Part shown: in pieces, positions 35,292 through 44,688 of the stretch
Layout of the letters: every line of letters starts with the position of its first letter
Numbering within the stretch: position 1 is the first letter of the stretch
From: Actibacterium sp. 188UL27-1
Lineage (GTDB): Bacteria; Pseudomonadota; Alphaproteobacteria; Rhodobacterales; Rhodobacteraceae
Reading direction: 5' to 3'
Assembly (NCBI RefSeq): GCF_016901225.1
Contig: NZ_JAFEUL010000015.1
Span: forward strand, 50,564-114,563
DNA length: 64,000 nucleotides
Notes under the pieces: generated by a model
What the model was told of the DNA's origin: nothing
Seen by the model: only the letters and a program-made list of their open reading frames with translations
The model's database searches: none
Position numbers and translations under genes: made by a program

Positions 35292-36884
35292 ATGACAGGC
35301 ACGGATCAGCAGCTAGCCGTATCAACGCGGCGTCGTCGCGCTGGCGGACGGGCCGGGAATGCCCGACGCAACTCTGCGGATGTCATTCAGCAGATGCCTT
35401 GGGATCCGCCCCGCAATGTTGATTGCCCGACGGAACCTTTGGATGGGGACGGGGTGGCGGCAATCCACGACACGGCGATGCGCATTCTCGAAGAAATCGG
35501 CATCGAATTTCTGAACCACGAGGCGCTTGATCTCTTCAAATCTGCTGGATGCACCGTGACCGGGACCAATGTTCGCATGGGGCGCGACTGGGTGATGGAA
35601 ATGGTGGCACAGGCGCCTGCCCAGTTTACGCTGACCCCCCGCAATCCCGCCCGCGCCGTCACGGTTGGGGAGCGGGCGATGCTGTTCGGCAACGTTTCAA
35701 GCCCACCCAACTACTGGGACCGGGATGTGGGGAAGGTGCCGGGCACCCGTGCGCAATGTGCTGATCTGCTGAAGCTGACGCAGTATTTCAACTGCATTCA
35801 CTTCGCCGGGGGCTACCCGGTGGAGCCCATCGATCTGCATCCCAGCACCCGCCATCTGGACGTTTTGTTCGACAAGCTGACGCTGTGTGACAAGGTCGTC
35901 CACGCCTATTCGCTGGGGCAGGAGCGTGTCGAGGATGTGCTGGAGATGGTCCGGATCGCGGCCGGGTTGGACCACGACGCCTTCGCAGCCCAACCGCACA
36001 TGTACACCAACATCAATTCGACCTCGCCGTTAAAGCATGACGAACCGATGATCGATGGCAGCCTGCGCTGTATCCGGATGGGCCAGGCGGTGATCGTCAC
36101 ACCCTTTACCCTGGCAGGGGCCATGGCGCCGGTGACCATGACGGGTGCGATCGCGCTCTCACTGGCCGAGGCCCTGAGCGCGATCGCCCTGTTTCAATAC
36201 GTGCGGCCTGGCACGCCCTGTGTCATCGGGACCTTCACGTCCAACGTCGATATGCGATCAGGTGCGCCTGCCTTTGGCACGCCCGAATACATGCGCGCGA
36301 CCCAGATGACGGGGCAGATGGCGCGGTTTTACGGGCTGCCCATGCGGGCCTCGGGCTCCTGCGCGGCGAACGTCCCCGATGGTCAGGCCATGTGGGAAAC
36401 CTCCAACGCGCTCTGGTCCGCCGTGCAATCGGGTGCCAACATCGTCTACCATGCGGCTGGCTGGTTGGAGGGCGGACTAATCGCCAGCCCGGCGAAATTT
36501 GTCATGGATTGCGAGATCATCCAGATGATCCAGCGCTATTTCGAGGCGTCCATTACCGATACGTCCCCCGATGCCCTGGCGCTTGAGGCGATCCGAGAGG
36601 TCGGCAGCATCATCCAATCGGGCGAGGCTGCGCATTTTCTGGACCGGGTGCATACCCAGCAGCGCTATGCCACCGCGTTTTATCAACCATTCGTGTCGGA
36701 TTGGACCAATTTCGAAGGCTGGGATCTGGCGGGCGGTGTCTGGACGGCCGACCGGGCACATGACCTGTGGCGTCAGATCGTGGATAGCTTTGAGGCGCCG
36801 CCGATGGATCCGGCCATACGCGAAGAACTGGCGGATTTCGTCGCACGTCGGAAATCCGAAGGCGGCGCGCCGACCGACTTCTGA
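35292..36884 (+). CDS. Trimethylamine methyltransferase family (MttB-like, non-pyrrolysine)
   Basis: 530 residues from the ATG at 35292 (GGGAG 6 bp before; an ATG at 35286 is also possible). Barrel segments: AMRILEEIGIEFLNHEALDLFKSAGC, NVSSPPNYWDRD, TQYFNCIHFAGGYPVEPID and GSCAANVPDGQAMWETSNALW. The gene reads through with no in-frame amber codon, so it belongs to the non-Pyl group that transfers methyl from quaternary amines such as glycine betaine to a corrinoid protein. No corrinoid protein gene is next to it. Probably a one-carbon or betaine demethylation function. Confidence 0.88.
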   Translation: MTGTDQQLAVSTRRRRAGGRAGNARRNSADVIQQMPWDPPRNVDCPTEPLDGDGVAAIHDTAMRILEEIGIEFLNHEALDLFKSAGCTVTGTNVRMGRDWVMEMVAQAPAQFTLTPRNPARAVTVGERAMLFGNVSSPPNYWDRDVGKVPGTRAQCADLLKLTQYFNCIHFAGGYPVEPIDLHPSTRHLDVLFDKLTLCDKVVHAYSLGQERVEDVLEMVRIAAGLDHDAFAAQPHMYTNINSTSPLKHDEPMIDGSLRCIRMGQAVIVTPFTLAGAMAPVTMTGAIALSLAEALSAIALFQYVRPGTPCVIGTFTSNVDMRSGAPAFGTPEYMRATQMTGQMARFYGLPMRASGSCAANVPDGQAMWETSNALWSAVQSGANIVYHAAGWLEGGLIASPAKFVMDCEIIQMIQRYFEASITDTSPDALALEAIREVGSIIQSGEAAHFLDRVHTQQRYATAFYQPFVSDWTNFEGWDLAGGVWTADRAHDLWRQIVDSFEAPPMDPAIREELADFVARRKSEGGAPTDF

Positions 36885-37029
36885 AGGTGTTGTTCTCAGA
36901 TCAAGGATCCAGGCGCGGCGGGAGCTCTCTTTTCGGGCTGTGTGATGCGCAGAACGTGCGCATGGTCTGTCGTGGTCCTGCGCCCGGCCCAAACTGTGAT
37001 GGCTGAATAGCACCCCTCGGATCAGCTTT

Positions 37030-38010
37030 GGGTCTCAAGATCAAATTCAGCATGCTAAAAGGTTGGCGGCTGACAATGCGGCAGAATGATCGTCCCGTCG
37101 GCAGGCGCACTCCCCGAAACCATGATCGCGTCGCCATGGGGCTGCGCCAGAACATGGCGGACGATTGGCCGGAGCCAATACTTCAGCGCTATAGCGACAG
37201 CCAATACGTTCCAGGCTGCATGTGGATTGAATATGTCCTCCCTTGGCGTAAAGGCGGTTTTACCAAAGTCCGGCGTCCCAACGGGTCGTGCCGGATGACT
37301 GTCTATTGTTGCCTTCGACTGGGGATGCTGGCGCGCATGCCGCTATCTTCCAATCCTTATCTAAACCCTTGTGCATCATAACCGTGGTTGATTGACCGAC
37401 AGTCATTTGCAAATCAAACGATCAGAGAGGCTGGGCAACCACTCGATGTCAGGCAAGCTGCCGAGCAATGCTTGCGCGGCGATACCAAACAGATTGAGCA
37501 GTCGCAGACACGATGTCGTTTGACATTCATGCCATCCTTTGTCTCTCCAATCAGAAGCTGAGACCCCCTTTTTGACCCCCGGACTGATCGCGATACGGTC
37601 TACATTCGAACAGCGTGTGTCCGCAGCTCGACCGTAGGAACAAATGCTGGCACAAGTGGCAAAGCGGTCTTTTGTTCGATGTGTGAGCCACCAGACCTGT
37701 GATGATACGCGCAGGAACGCTTGTTCTCACGCCATCATTCCCAATGATGGTAAAACGTCTTGTGTGGCCCACTTTCCTTGGGCGCGTCGCGGCAGCGCAA
37801 GCCGTTGCGATTGAAAAATACCGCTTAACACGCGTCCATCATCCCTTTGAAACAGTATCGCGCAATTCCCTGTCGCGCGGTGAACACATGACTTTCCGAC
37901 TGATTTCGGACAGAAGTGTTTCAGAAGTGTCCTCCGCAGATCATTGAACCAGTAGGCATCACGCGCATCGCTGTTCGGCCATCTCAGCATAAAGCCATCG
38001 CGAAACCGAA
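37030..38010 (-). pseudogene. Decayed IS5-family transposase (IS remnant)
   Basis: No intact frame exists, but several broken minus-strand pieces line up in order with an IS5-family transposase. Around 37950-37820: AYWFNDLRRTLLKHFCPKS then GRVLSGIF; next, in another frame near 37815-37745, NRNGLRCRDAPKESGPHKT; about 37545-37520 GETKDGMNVK; about 37390-37300 GYDAQGFR (stop) GLEDSGMRASIPSRR. At least three stops or frameshifts interrupt the gene, so it is inactive. A weak GGGTC-type end may lie at 37031. The first piece is like the start of the element at the window end (MIDLYWLDDAQMARLEPYF). The rest of the 36885-38179 gap holds no supported gene. Confidence 0.75.
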
Positions 38011-38179
38011 GACACTTCACCCGGGTAAGTAACAGGTCACAGCGCGGTCGAGATCTAACGTCTCCCTTGTCGGCGGCATCATATGCGCCGACTTGAGATG
38101 GTTCGGCGGAATTCGGGACAAGGCAATAACTGTCACCTTTGACGGAATGTCAGTAAGCAGCCGGGCCGGCTGCAACATG

Positions 38180-39253
38180 TCAGCGGTTGTTGCCGGAGGC
38201 CGCTGCGCGTTGCGCCTCACTTTCCACGAAATCCTCAAGCCCTTCGCGGTAGATCGTGGCCTGGCCGCGCCCGCCATATTTGGAGGCATAAAGCGCGGTA
38301 TCCACCTCTCGCATCATGCGCTCGGACGTGGTCTCCGCCGAGCGTTCGGCGACGGAGATGCCGATGCTGCCTGAGATCCGGCAAACCTCCCCCTCAAACG
38401 GGATCGGTTCCTCCAGCCGTTTGATCATCCGGTTTGACAGGCGCATCAGATCCTCGTGGTTTGTCAGGCGGCTGAGGATGATCATGAACTCATCCCCCCC
38501 GATCCGCGCCACCCGGTCGCTCGCCCGCGTCTCCGTTCGCAGGTGATCCGCAACGGTTTTCAAAACCATGTCGCCTGCCGCATGGCCCATCGTATCGTTC
38601 ACCGCTTTGAAGTAATCCAGATCGATCTGCATCAACGCAAACTCGGATCCACGCATCAGTCCATCTGCCAGGGCCGTGTCCAGTGATCGGCGATTTGCCA
38701 GCCCCGTCAGATCATCGGTCATGGCCTGCTCTTCTGCGGTGAGCTTGGCCGTTTGCAACCGATCATTCAGGCGCTTTTGTTCGGTCTGTGCCGCAGACTT
38801 CGCTTCAATCAGATACAGCATCTCGACCGTCAGGTCAGTTGCGGCGAAGTCACCGCAGGTCAGATCGAAGGTCTGGACCGCATCCACCACCGAGAACCCG
38901 AAGGACAGGTTCAACAGCACCTCATCGCGGCCTTGGAGCGGAACGGCCAGGCCGGTCATCGGAAGATGGCGGGCATGGCGCAGACGCAGCTTGATGCGAC
39001 CCTGCATGGCTGTCGTCAGATCCGCGATATCGTTGAATGTTCGAGGGCGCAGAATGTCAAAGAAATCGCGAATGTCACTCCCTTCGATCTCTGGCCCCAG
39101 GCCAAGCTTGCGCAGGGTTGGCCCTGTGCCGACGATGACGCCAGAGGGAGAGACTACGACATGCAGCGGCATCAACCGGCTAATCGTGGCATCGCAGAAT
39201 GCAGTATAGGGAGCGGCGGCCCCTGCCGTCACGGGTTTGGAGATCACATTCAT
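38180..39253 (-). CDS. GGDEF diguanylate cyclase with N-terminal HNOBA/PAS-like domain
   Basis: 357 residues. The N-terminal ~165 residues (FCDATISRLMPLHVVVSPSG, LGLGPEIEGSDIRDFFDILRPRTF, LLNLSFGFSVVDAVQTFDLT) match the H-NOX-associated, PAS-like sensor domain found before cyclases, followed by a coiled-coil linker (LIEAKSAAQTEQKRLNDRL). The GGDEF domain has TDDLTGLANRRSLD, YFKAVNDTMGHAAGD, RIGGDEFMIIL and an RASD I-site. The gene starts in an overlap (4 bp) with the H-NOX-like gene at 39250-39852, so the two are coupled. This recalls the H-NOX/HNOBA/cyclase order of soluble guanylate cyclase but with a c-di-GMP output. Confidence 0.88.
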   Translation of the reverse strand: MNVISKPVTAGAAAPYTAFCDATISRLMPLHVVVSPSGVIVGTGPTLRKLGLGPEIEGSDIRDFFDILRPRTFNDIADLTTAMQGRIKLRLRHARHLPMTGLAVPLQGRDEVLLNLSFGFSVVDAVQTFDLTCGDFAATDLTVEMLYLIEAKSAAQTEQKRLNDRLQTAKLTAEEQAMTDDLTGLANRRSLDTALADGLMRGSEFALMQIDLDYFKAVNDTMGHAAGDMVLKTVADHLRTETRASDRVARIGGDEFMIILSRLTNHEDLMRLSNRMIKRLEEPIPFEGEVCRISGSIGISVAERSAETTSERMMREVDTALYASKYGGRGQATIYREGLEDFVESEAQRAAASGNNR

Positions 39254-39852
39254 ACCGCTTTTTCCTTGATCTGCGTGCGGGCCAGGGAAAAGGCGTTGCC
39301 CTCGGCAAAGGCGGCATCCAGCAGATTGATCGCCAGGATAACGCCGGCCTCGGGATCGACCTTGTGGTCGATAAAGACCAGCGCCCCGTAATCATCGGCC
39401 AAGGCCCGCAGGATCCCCATCAAGACGAACCCGAATTCAGGATCGGCTTCCGACAGCGTTACCTCCACTTGGTTCGGGCCGGGCTCCACCGTATCCAGCC
39501 GGGGAAACTGCAGATCTGGCACGGCGAGCCGCACCCGGTCCGGCAGGTCGTCGAGAGAGTTCAAGAACTCCTCAAATGTCTCCCCCGCAAAGCGAAGCAG
39601 CCGACGAATGGCGCGGGTATTGCTGTGGGTGATCAGATAAGTGCCCACATCCTCCAGAACGGCAGGTCGACTTTTGTCCAGATGCAACGCGACCATATCC
39701 AGCATCCGGTGGGTCACCTGATCATCGTATTCCAGCATCGCCTCGAACCCCAGAGCCGGTAGATGCGCATCCCGCGCAACCGTATCCCAGGTGGATTGGC
39801 CATAGTTGTCTCTTATGAAACACTGGATCGATCTGTTGATGAGCCCATGCAT
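39250..39852 (-). CDS. H-NOX-like (HNOB) sensor protein lacking heme-ligand His
   Basis: 200 residues from the ATG at 39852 (MHGLINRSIQCFIRDNYG, the family N-terminus). Length and order of elements match H-NOX: an alpha helical first half and a second half with NSLDDLPDRVRLAVPDLQF and GFVLMGILRALADDYGALV. Aligning SLDDLPDRVRLAVPDLQFPRL against the canonical region of H-NOX places Pro104 where the proximal heme His should be, and VEVTLSEAD shows no YxSxR motif. So heme binding is doubtful in this copy. Upstream of the GGDEF gene by a 4-bp overlap; it probably controls that cyclase. Confidence 0.85.
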   Translation of the reverse strand: MHGLINRSIQCFIRDNYGQSTWDTVARDAHLPALGFEAMLEYDDQVTHRMLDMVALHLDKSRPAVLEDVGTYLITHSNTRAIRRLLRFAGETFEEFLNSLDDLPDRVRLAVPDLQFPRLDTVEPGPNQVEVTLSEADPEFGFVLMGILRALADDYGALVFIDHKVDPEAGVILAINLLDAAFAEGNAFSLARTQIKEKAV

Positions 39853-39955
39853 GTGCGGCATCCGTTTCAAGTTGCCGCATCATAGGCCAAGATTTCTTAA
39901 CAACACCGAAACAAGAAGAGATAGGGGACGGATCAACGATCCGGATGTTCACCGG

Positions 39956-41479
39956 TCACGCCGTCCCCACAGCTGCCCGGACGGGGGTCATATCGTCGGG
40001 GCGTTGCGCCAGGTAATCCATCAACTGCCGTTGGATCTGCGCGACGCATGGGCTGCCATAAAGATTGGTCAGCTCATGTGGGTCAGCTGTCAGATCGTAA
40101 AGCTCACCGACATTGGACTGCAGATCCATGGTCAATTTGTGGGTCTTGGTGCGCACCGTGCGCAAGGACAGGCCAACACCGACGCGCCCCGGCAACAGCT
40201 CCCATTCCGACAGCGCGTGGCTACGCGTGTCAGGCTCTCCCCTCAGCAGCGGCAGCAGGCTCTGCCCGTGCTGGGGTAACGCTGGTTCGGCCCGCGCCAT
40301 CTCAAGAAAGGTGGCCGACAAATCCAAGGTCGAAACCGGTTCGTCACATCTGGTCTCTGGGGTGATCCCGGGCCCGCGCACGATCATCGGAACGCGCAAC
40401 AATCCATCAAATGGCATCGGCCCTTTCAGCAGCAAACCGTGATCCCCCAACCAATCACCGTGATCGGAGATATAGATCACATAGGTGTTGTCGCGCAGGC
40501 CCGCCTCGTCCAGGGCGATCAGGATCCGGCCCACATTGTGGTCGATCAACGCGATCTGGCCATAGGTATTGGCAATGATCTGGCGCAACTGGGCGTCCGA
40601 TTGTGGTGCGATGCGGCTGAATGCCTGGCGGATTGCGGCATTTTCTGGCGATCCCTCAGGGTCACCTTCCAGCGCGGCCTGATACCACCACGGGCGGCCT
40701 GACAAATCGCGCGTGCGATGGGGCGGCAGATCCACATCCGCGGGATCATGCAGGCGCGACCAGGGCTCAGGCGCGTCAAAGGGATGATGCGGATCGGGAA
40801 AGCTGATCCAGGTGCAAAACGGCGTGTCATCGCGGCGTTTCAGCCAATCAATGGCCCGGTCAGCAGTCCAGGTGGTGTTGTGCCAGGCCACTGGCAGCTG
40901 CGAATGCCAGGTTTGCGCGGCTCCGGTCTGTTGCGCCTTCCCCGCGCGATAAGCTGCATTCTTGGCCGCCCCGCGCCCATCGGCATAGAGCCAACGCTCA
41001 TAATGCAGACCGCGCGGCGGCGCCTCGGGGAGGAACCAGTTATGGCCGATCAGCATCATCTCGGCATGGTCAAAACCCATATAGGGCCCGATCCAGTCGG
41101 GCGCATAATCCGCCGATGACATGACATTCTCGGGCGATCCGGTCGGCGCGGTGGTGTGATAGGTCGCAAAATGCGCCTTGCCGAACAATGCGGTGTCATA
41201 ACCCGCGGCAGAGAGCTGGCCGGCAAAGCCCCGCGCGCCAATGTCAGGGTCCAGATCGATCCCGTTGTCATGCACGCCGTGGGTTCGGCATAACTGCCCC
41301 GTCAGGATAGAGGCGCGCGCCGGTTGGCACACCAATGAGGGCGCGATACACGCGCTGAAATGCAGACCGTCCCCCGCCAGTTGATCCAGATGCGGGGTCT
41401 TCACGCGCCGCCCGGCAAAGCCAAAGCAATCGGCCCGTTGCTGGTCGGCCGAGATCAGAACAATGTTGGGGCGGGTCAT
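39956..41479 (-). CDS. Sulfatase (type I, arylsulfatase/choline-sulfatase-like)
   Basis: 507 residues. IVLISADQQRADCFGFAGR is the metal-binding start, and LVCQPARASILTGQ contains CxPxR, whose Cys is turned into formylglycine. DHGDWLGDHGLL is the second family motif. No signal peptide is evident, so it is probably cytoplasmic. It is the last gene of an operon after tctC-tctB-tctA, and its ATG overlaps the tctA stop (ATGA). An import-then-desulfate role follows for some sulfate ester; the exact substrate is unknown. A formylglycine-generating enzyme is not in the window. Confidence 0.92.
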   Translation of the reverse strand: MTRPNIVLISADQQRADCFGFAGRRVKTPHLDQLAGDGLHFSACIAPSLVCQPARASILTGQLCRTHGVHDNGIDLDPDIGARGFAGQLSAAGYDTALFGKAHFATYHTTAPTGSPENVMSSADYAPDWIGPYMGFDHAEMMLIGHNWFLPEAPPRGLHYERWLYADGRGAAKNAAYRAGKAQQTGAAQTWHSQLPVAWHNTTWTADRAIDWLKRRDDTPFCTWISFPDPHHPFDAPEPWSRLHDPADVDLPPHRTRDLSGRPWWYQAALEGDPEGSPENAAIRQAFSRIAPQSDAQLRQIIANTYGQIALIDHNVGRILIALDEAGLRDNTYVIYISDHGDWLGDHGLLLKGPMPFDGLLRVPMIVRGPGITPETRCDEPVSTLDLSATFLEMARAEPALPQHGQSLLPLLRGEPDTRSHALSEWELLPGRVGVGLSLRTVRTKTHKLTMDLQSNVGELYDLTADPHELTNLYGSPCVAQIQRQLMDYLAQRPDDMTPVRAAVGTA

Positions 41480-43083
41480 GACGCGGTGGTGGGTCGACGA
41501 TACTGGGCTAAGACAATCACACTGATAGACATGACAACAAATATGGCAGAAATTGGGCTTGTCGCCAAGAAAAACGGGTCATTGCCCGTTGCCGCATAGG
41601 CTTGTCGCGCCGTTTCCTCCAGCCGACCGCCCAGGATGAACGCGATGACAAAGGGCAGGGGAGAGATATCAAGCCGCCGCATCACATATCCCAGGATCCC
41701 AAATCCGATGACGAACCACAGGGCGGCCATCCGCGTTTCCTGAACATAGATCGAGGTCAGGGTGAGCATCAGAACGACGGGCAACAGGATGTGTTTGGGG
41801 ATACGGGTCATGATCGCCATGGATCGCATGACCGTGCCGCCGACGGTCCAGTTGATCAGATTGGCCAGCAACATGGTGGCGAATAGGCCAAAGGCGATGA
41901 TCAGTTCTGGGTTCACGGCATCCTGATTGTACCGAAAGACGGCTGGCCCCGGGTTGAAGCCCCCAATGGAGTCCGCCGCGAGGATCAGAAAAACTGCCGC
42001 GGCATTGCCGGGGATCCCGAGGGACAGAACCGGGATTAGATTGGCGCCTGACACGGCGGAATTGGCGGCCTCGGTCGCGGCGATGCCTTCGGGGGCGCCT
42101 GTGCCAAAGGCGCGCGCATCGGGGGCCTTGCGGGCATGACGTCGTTTGCCAGCCGCATGGCCCAGTGTGGCGGCCAAGGTCGATCCGATGCCGGGCAAGG
42201 CGCCCACGGCGGTGCCGATCATGGCCGACCGCGCGATATGGGGCAAAAGCGGGCGCCGATCCTGCCAGGGCAGATGACGGATCTTGTCGTTGCCGGGTGG
42301 GCCGGGAGGGGCGTGGCCGGGTAGAGTTGGGCGCCCATACCCGCTGCGCGCCAGATCCTCCAATCCGCGAAAGACCTCCCCCAGGATCAGCACGCCAAGG
42401 ATGACCGCCACCGCCGGAAACCCCTGCGCCAGCATGTCGGTTCCCAGGGACAGGCGGGGGTAAAAATCTTCTCCCGTTCCTATGGCGGCAACAAAAATGC
42501 CCAACCCTGCGGATAACAGCCCCTTGGCCACCGATCCGCCGATCACCGCTGCGATGAATGAAAGCGACAGGATCAGCAGCGCGGTCTTTTCTGGCAGGTC
42601 CAGATAGCGTTCGACCAGGGTCGCCAGAAACGGCGCACACAGGATCAGCACCAGATCAGAGAACGTGTCGCCGCTGGCAGAGCTGAAATGCGCGACCTTC
42701 AACGCCCGGCGCGCCTCGCCCCTTTTGGCCATGGGATACCCGTCCAGCGTGGTCAGATAGGCGTCGGGCGTGCCCGGCGTGTTGAACAGGATGGCAGGGA
42801 CGGCCCCGCCCACCGTTGCCCCCTTCATGATCCCGATCAGGCATCCCATCACGGGCAGCAATGCATCGGAGGAAAACCCGAAGATCGAGATCAGGATAGG
42901 CAGGCTGATCGCCATCGCCATCGGGCCGCCCAACCCCGGTGTCGCCCCCACGAAGATCCCGTTCAGAAACCCGAACAGCACCATCGCAATCGTGGCCGAG
43001 ATGCTGAGCCCAAAGATGGAAAACAGGACAGGCCCCTGGAATACCGCCAGAACCCCTGCCCAAGCATAGTCCAGCAGATCCAT
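41476..43083 (-). CDS. Tripartite tricarboxylate transporter, large membrane subunit TctA
   Basis: 535 residues with about ten to twelve membrane helices. TctA features: NGIFVGATPGLGGPMAMAISLPI, MKGATVGGAVPAILFNTPGTPDAYLTTLDGYPMAKRG and GSTLAATLGHAAGKRR. It forms the transport channel with TctB, using the periplasmic binding protein TctC. The gene lies between tctB (2-bp gap) and the sulfatase (4-bp overlap), so the transported compound may well be a sulfated organic acid. Confidence 0.93.
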   Translation of the reverse strand: MDLLDYAWAGVLAVFQGPVLFSIFGLSISATIAMVLFGFLNGIFVGATPGLGGPMAMAISLPILISIFGFSSDALLPVMGCLIGIMKGATVGGAVPAILFNTPGTPDAYLTTLDGYPMAKRGEARRALKVAHFSSASGDTFSDLVLILCAPFLATLVERYLDLPEKTALLILSLSFIAAVIGGSVAKGLLSAGLGIFVAAIGTGEDFYPRLSLGTDMLAQGFPAVAVILGVLILGEVFRGLEDLARSGYGRPTLPGHAPPGPPGNDKIRHLPWQDRRPLLPHIARSAMIGTAVGALPGIGSTLAATLGHAAGKRRHARKAPDARAFGTGAPEGIAATEAANSAVSGANLIPVLSLGIPGNAAAVFLILAADSIGGFNPGPAVFRYNQDAVNPELIIAFGLFATMLLANLINWTVGGTVMRSMAIMTRIPKHILLPVVLMLTLTSIYVQETRMAALWFVIGFGILGYVMRRLDISPLPFVIAFILGGRLEETARQAYAATGNDPFFLATSPISAIFVVMSISVIVLAQYRRPTTAS

Positions 43084-43085
43084 CC

Positions 43086-43631
43086 CTAGACGTCACCGTT
43101 GGGGGGCAAAAGCAGATCGTCAAACGGCAGGTCATAGATCAGGATCAGCCCGCCCGCCACGGTCAGCGCCACCAGGATACCGCGCACCGACAGCCGCCGC
43201 TCCACCACGGCGATCAGACCCGCAACAATGGCGATACTGCCGGTGATCAGGCCCAGATGTTTCCAAGGGGCCGTGTCGCGCAGCAACCGGTACTCGACAC
43301 CATCGACCCACAGCCACGCCATGACCGGCCCGGTCCAGCGGATCAAGGCAAAGCCGAGAACCAGGATCCCGCAGATCCCCGCGAGCCAGCGCAGATGGGC
43401 AGGGCTCAGCGCCGGTCCGCCTGGCTCGACCAGCAGCAGAATGCCGGATACCAGCATCAGGATCGCCGCCAAGCTGGGCTCCATCGCGTCGCCGATTGTC
43501 ACCTTGCGGCGGACCTGTTCCAGAATGCCGCTTTCCGTGTCCAGCGGGATCCAGACCAGCAGCACGATCAGCGCCAGGGCAATGACGACCAGCCCCAGCA
43601 CCGTGTTGGCATTCACGTCCCTACCGGTCAT
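43086..43631 (-). CDS. Tripartite tricarboxylate transporter small membrane subunit TctB
   Basis: 181 residues from the ATG at 43631 (MTGRDVNANTVLGLVVIALALIVL); the frame is open further to 43715. Four hydrophobic segments: LVVIALALIVLLVWI, EPSLAAILMLVSGILLLVEP, WLAGICGILVLGFALI and LGLITGSIAIVAGLIAVV. It is the small subunit between tctC and tctA. Confidence 0.85.
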   Translation of the reverse strand: MTGRDVNANTVLGLVVIALALIVLLVWIPLDTESGILEQVRRKVTIGDAMEPSLAAILMLVSGILLLVEPGGPALSPAHLRWLAGICGILVLGFALIRWTGPVMAWLWVDGVEYRLLRDTAPWKHLGLITGSIAIVAGLIAVVERRLSVRGILVALTVAGGLILIYDLPFDDLLLPPNGDV

Positions 43632-43644
43632 GGAGGGCGGCCCG

Positions 43645-44595
43645 CTATTCCGAGGCAGCCTCCAGCAGGCCACCCGCCGCGTCATATCCGTCCTGCAGCA
43701 GCGTTTGCAGGTCATCGCCGCTGATCACGGCTGGTCCACCAAAGGCCTTGCCGATCATGGTGCCTGCCTTGCTCTCCGGGTCATTTACGATCTGGGCAAT
43801 GGCCTCGCTCATCGCGGTTTTGGCCTCATCGGGCAGGCCCTTGGGGGCCACGAAAACGAAATAGCCATCCGCGTCGAATGGCACGCCCAGATCAGCAATC
43901 GCCGGTGCCTCGGGGGTTTGCTTCAGGGGGCGCGACATGGCCGAGGCCAGGTTGACCAGGTCACCCGCCGCGACGCCATTGGTCTGAATGCCGGCCATGA
44001 ATCCAACATCCATATCGCCCGCCGTGACGCCATCCAGAACGGCCTTGCCCCCTTTGACCTCAATAATATTGAAATCAACGCCCTGCGATTGACCTAAAAG
44101 ATACGCCAAATCAGCCAATTTGGGCGACATTACCCCAAAGCGTATTGGTGTCCCGTCCTTGGCTGCAGAAATCATCTGATCCCACGCTGTCCACCCCTTG
44201 CTTGCCGGAGCAACAATCCCCATTTGAAAACTGGCGGTCGTGGTTAGGGCAGTAAAGTCCGCCGGGGTTAACGGTGTTTTTGCTGCCGCCATGTTGTAGC
44301 CAAGGCTTTCTGTAACCAGCATTCCGATGACAGTGCCATCCGCTGGGGCCTCAGCCAAAGCCGTAGCTAAGGTTAGTCCACCTTTTCCAGTGACCTGTTC
44401 GGGAATGATCTTCCATCCCAGACGTGTTTCCAGGTCTTCTGCGATGAGACGGGCTTGGGTATCGGCACCGCCACCTGCGCGAAACCCGATCATCAGTTTC
44501 ACAGGGCCAGGTGGGGTCCAATCCGCGGCAATCCCTGCGGTTGCCATAACACTAACACCGAATGCTGCAACAAGACGCTTGAGTAAAGGTTTCAT
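43645..44595 (-). CDS. Tripartite tricarboxylate transporter substrate-binding protein TctC
   Basis: 316 residues from the ATG at 44595 (MKPLLKRLVAAFGVSVMATAGIAA is a Sec signal peptide, cleaved after IAA). GPVKLMIGFRAGGGADTQARLIAEDLE is the TctC ligand-binding start, and the two-lobe fold continues to the end. GGGAGGGTCACCTT lies just upstream. It captures the anion in the periplasm for TctAB. First gene of the operon, divergent from a MarR regulator. Confidence 0.92.
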   Translation of the reverse strand: MKPLLKRLVAAFGVSVMATAGIAADWTPPGPVKLMIGFRAGGGADTQARLIAEDLETRLGWKIIPEQVTGKGGLTLATALAEAPADGTVIGMLVTESLGYNMAAAKTPLTPADFTALTTTASFQMGIVAPASKGWTAWDQMISAAKDGTPIRFGVMSPKLADLAYLLGQSQGVDFNIIEVKGGKAVLDGVTAGDMDVGFMAGIQTNGVAAGDLVNLASAMSRPLKQTPEAPAIADLGVPFDADGYFVFVAPKGLPDEAKTAMSEAIAQIVNDPESKAGTMIGKAFGGPAVISGDDLQTLLQDGYDAAGGLLEAASE

Positions 44596-44688
44596 AAGGT
44601 GACCCTCCCGCGGGTGTTGGACTTTGGGTTCGTATGCATCCGTTGACACATCAAGGAGCAGACTATTCACTCATAAAAGCACAAGAAA

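Noticed and set aside
37055..37342. Open minus-strand frame of 96 codons without start codon
   Set aside because: No usable start; it lies at the 3' side of the decayed IS5 transposase and is read as part of that relic.
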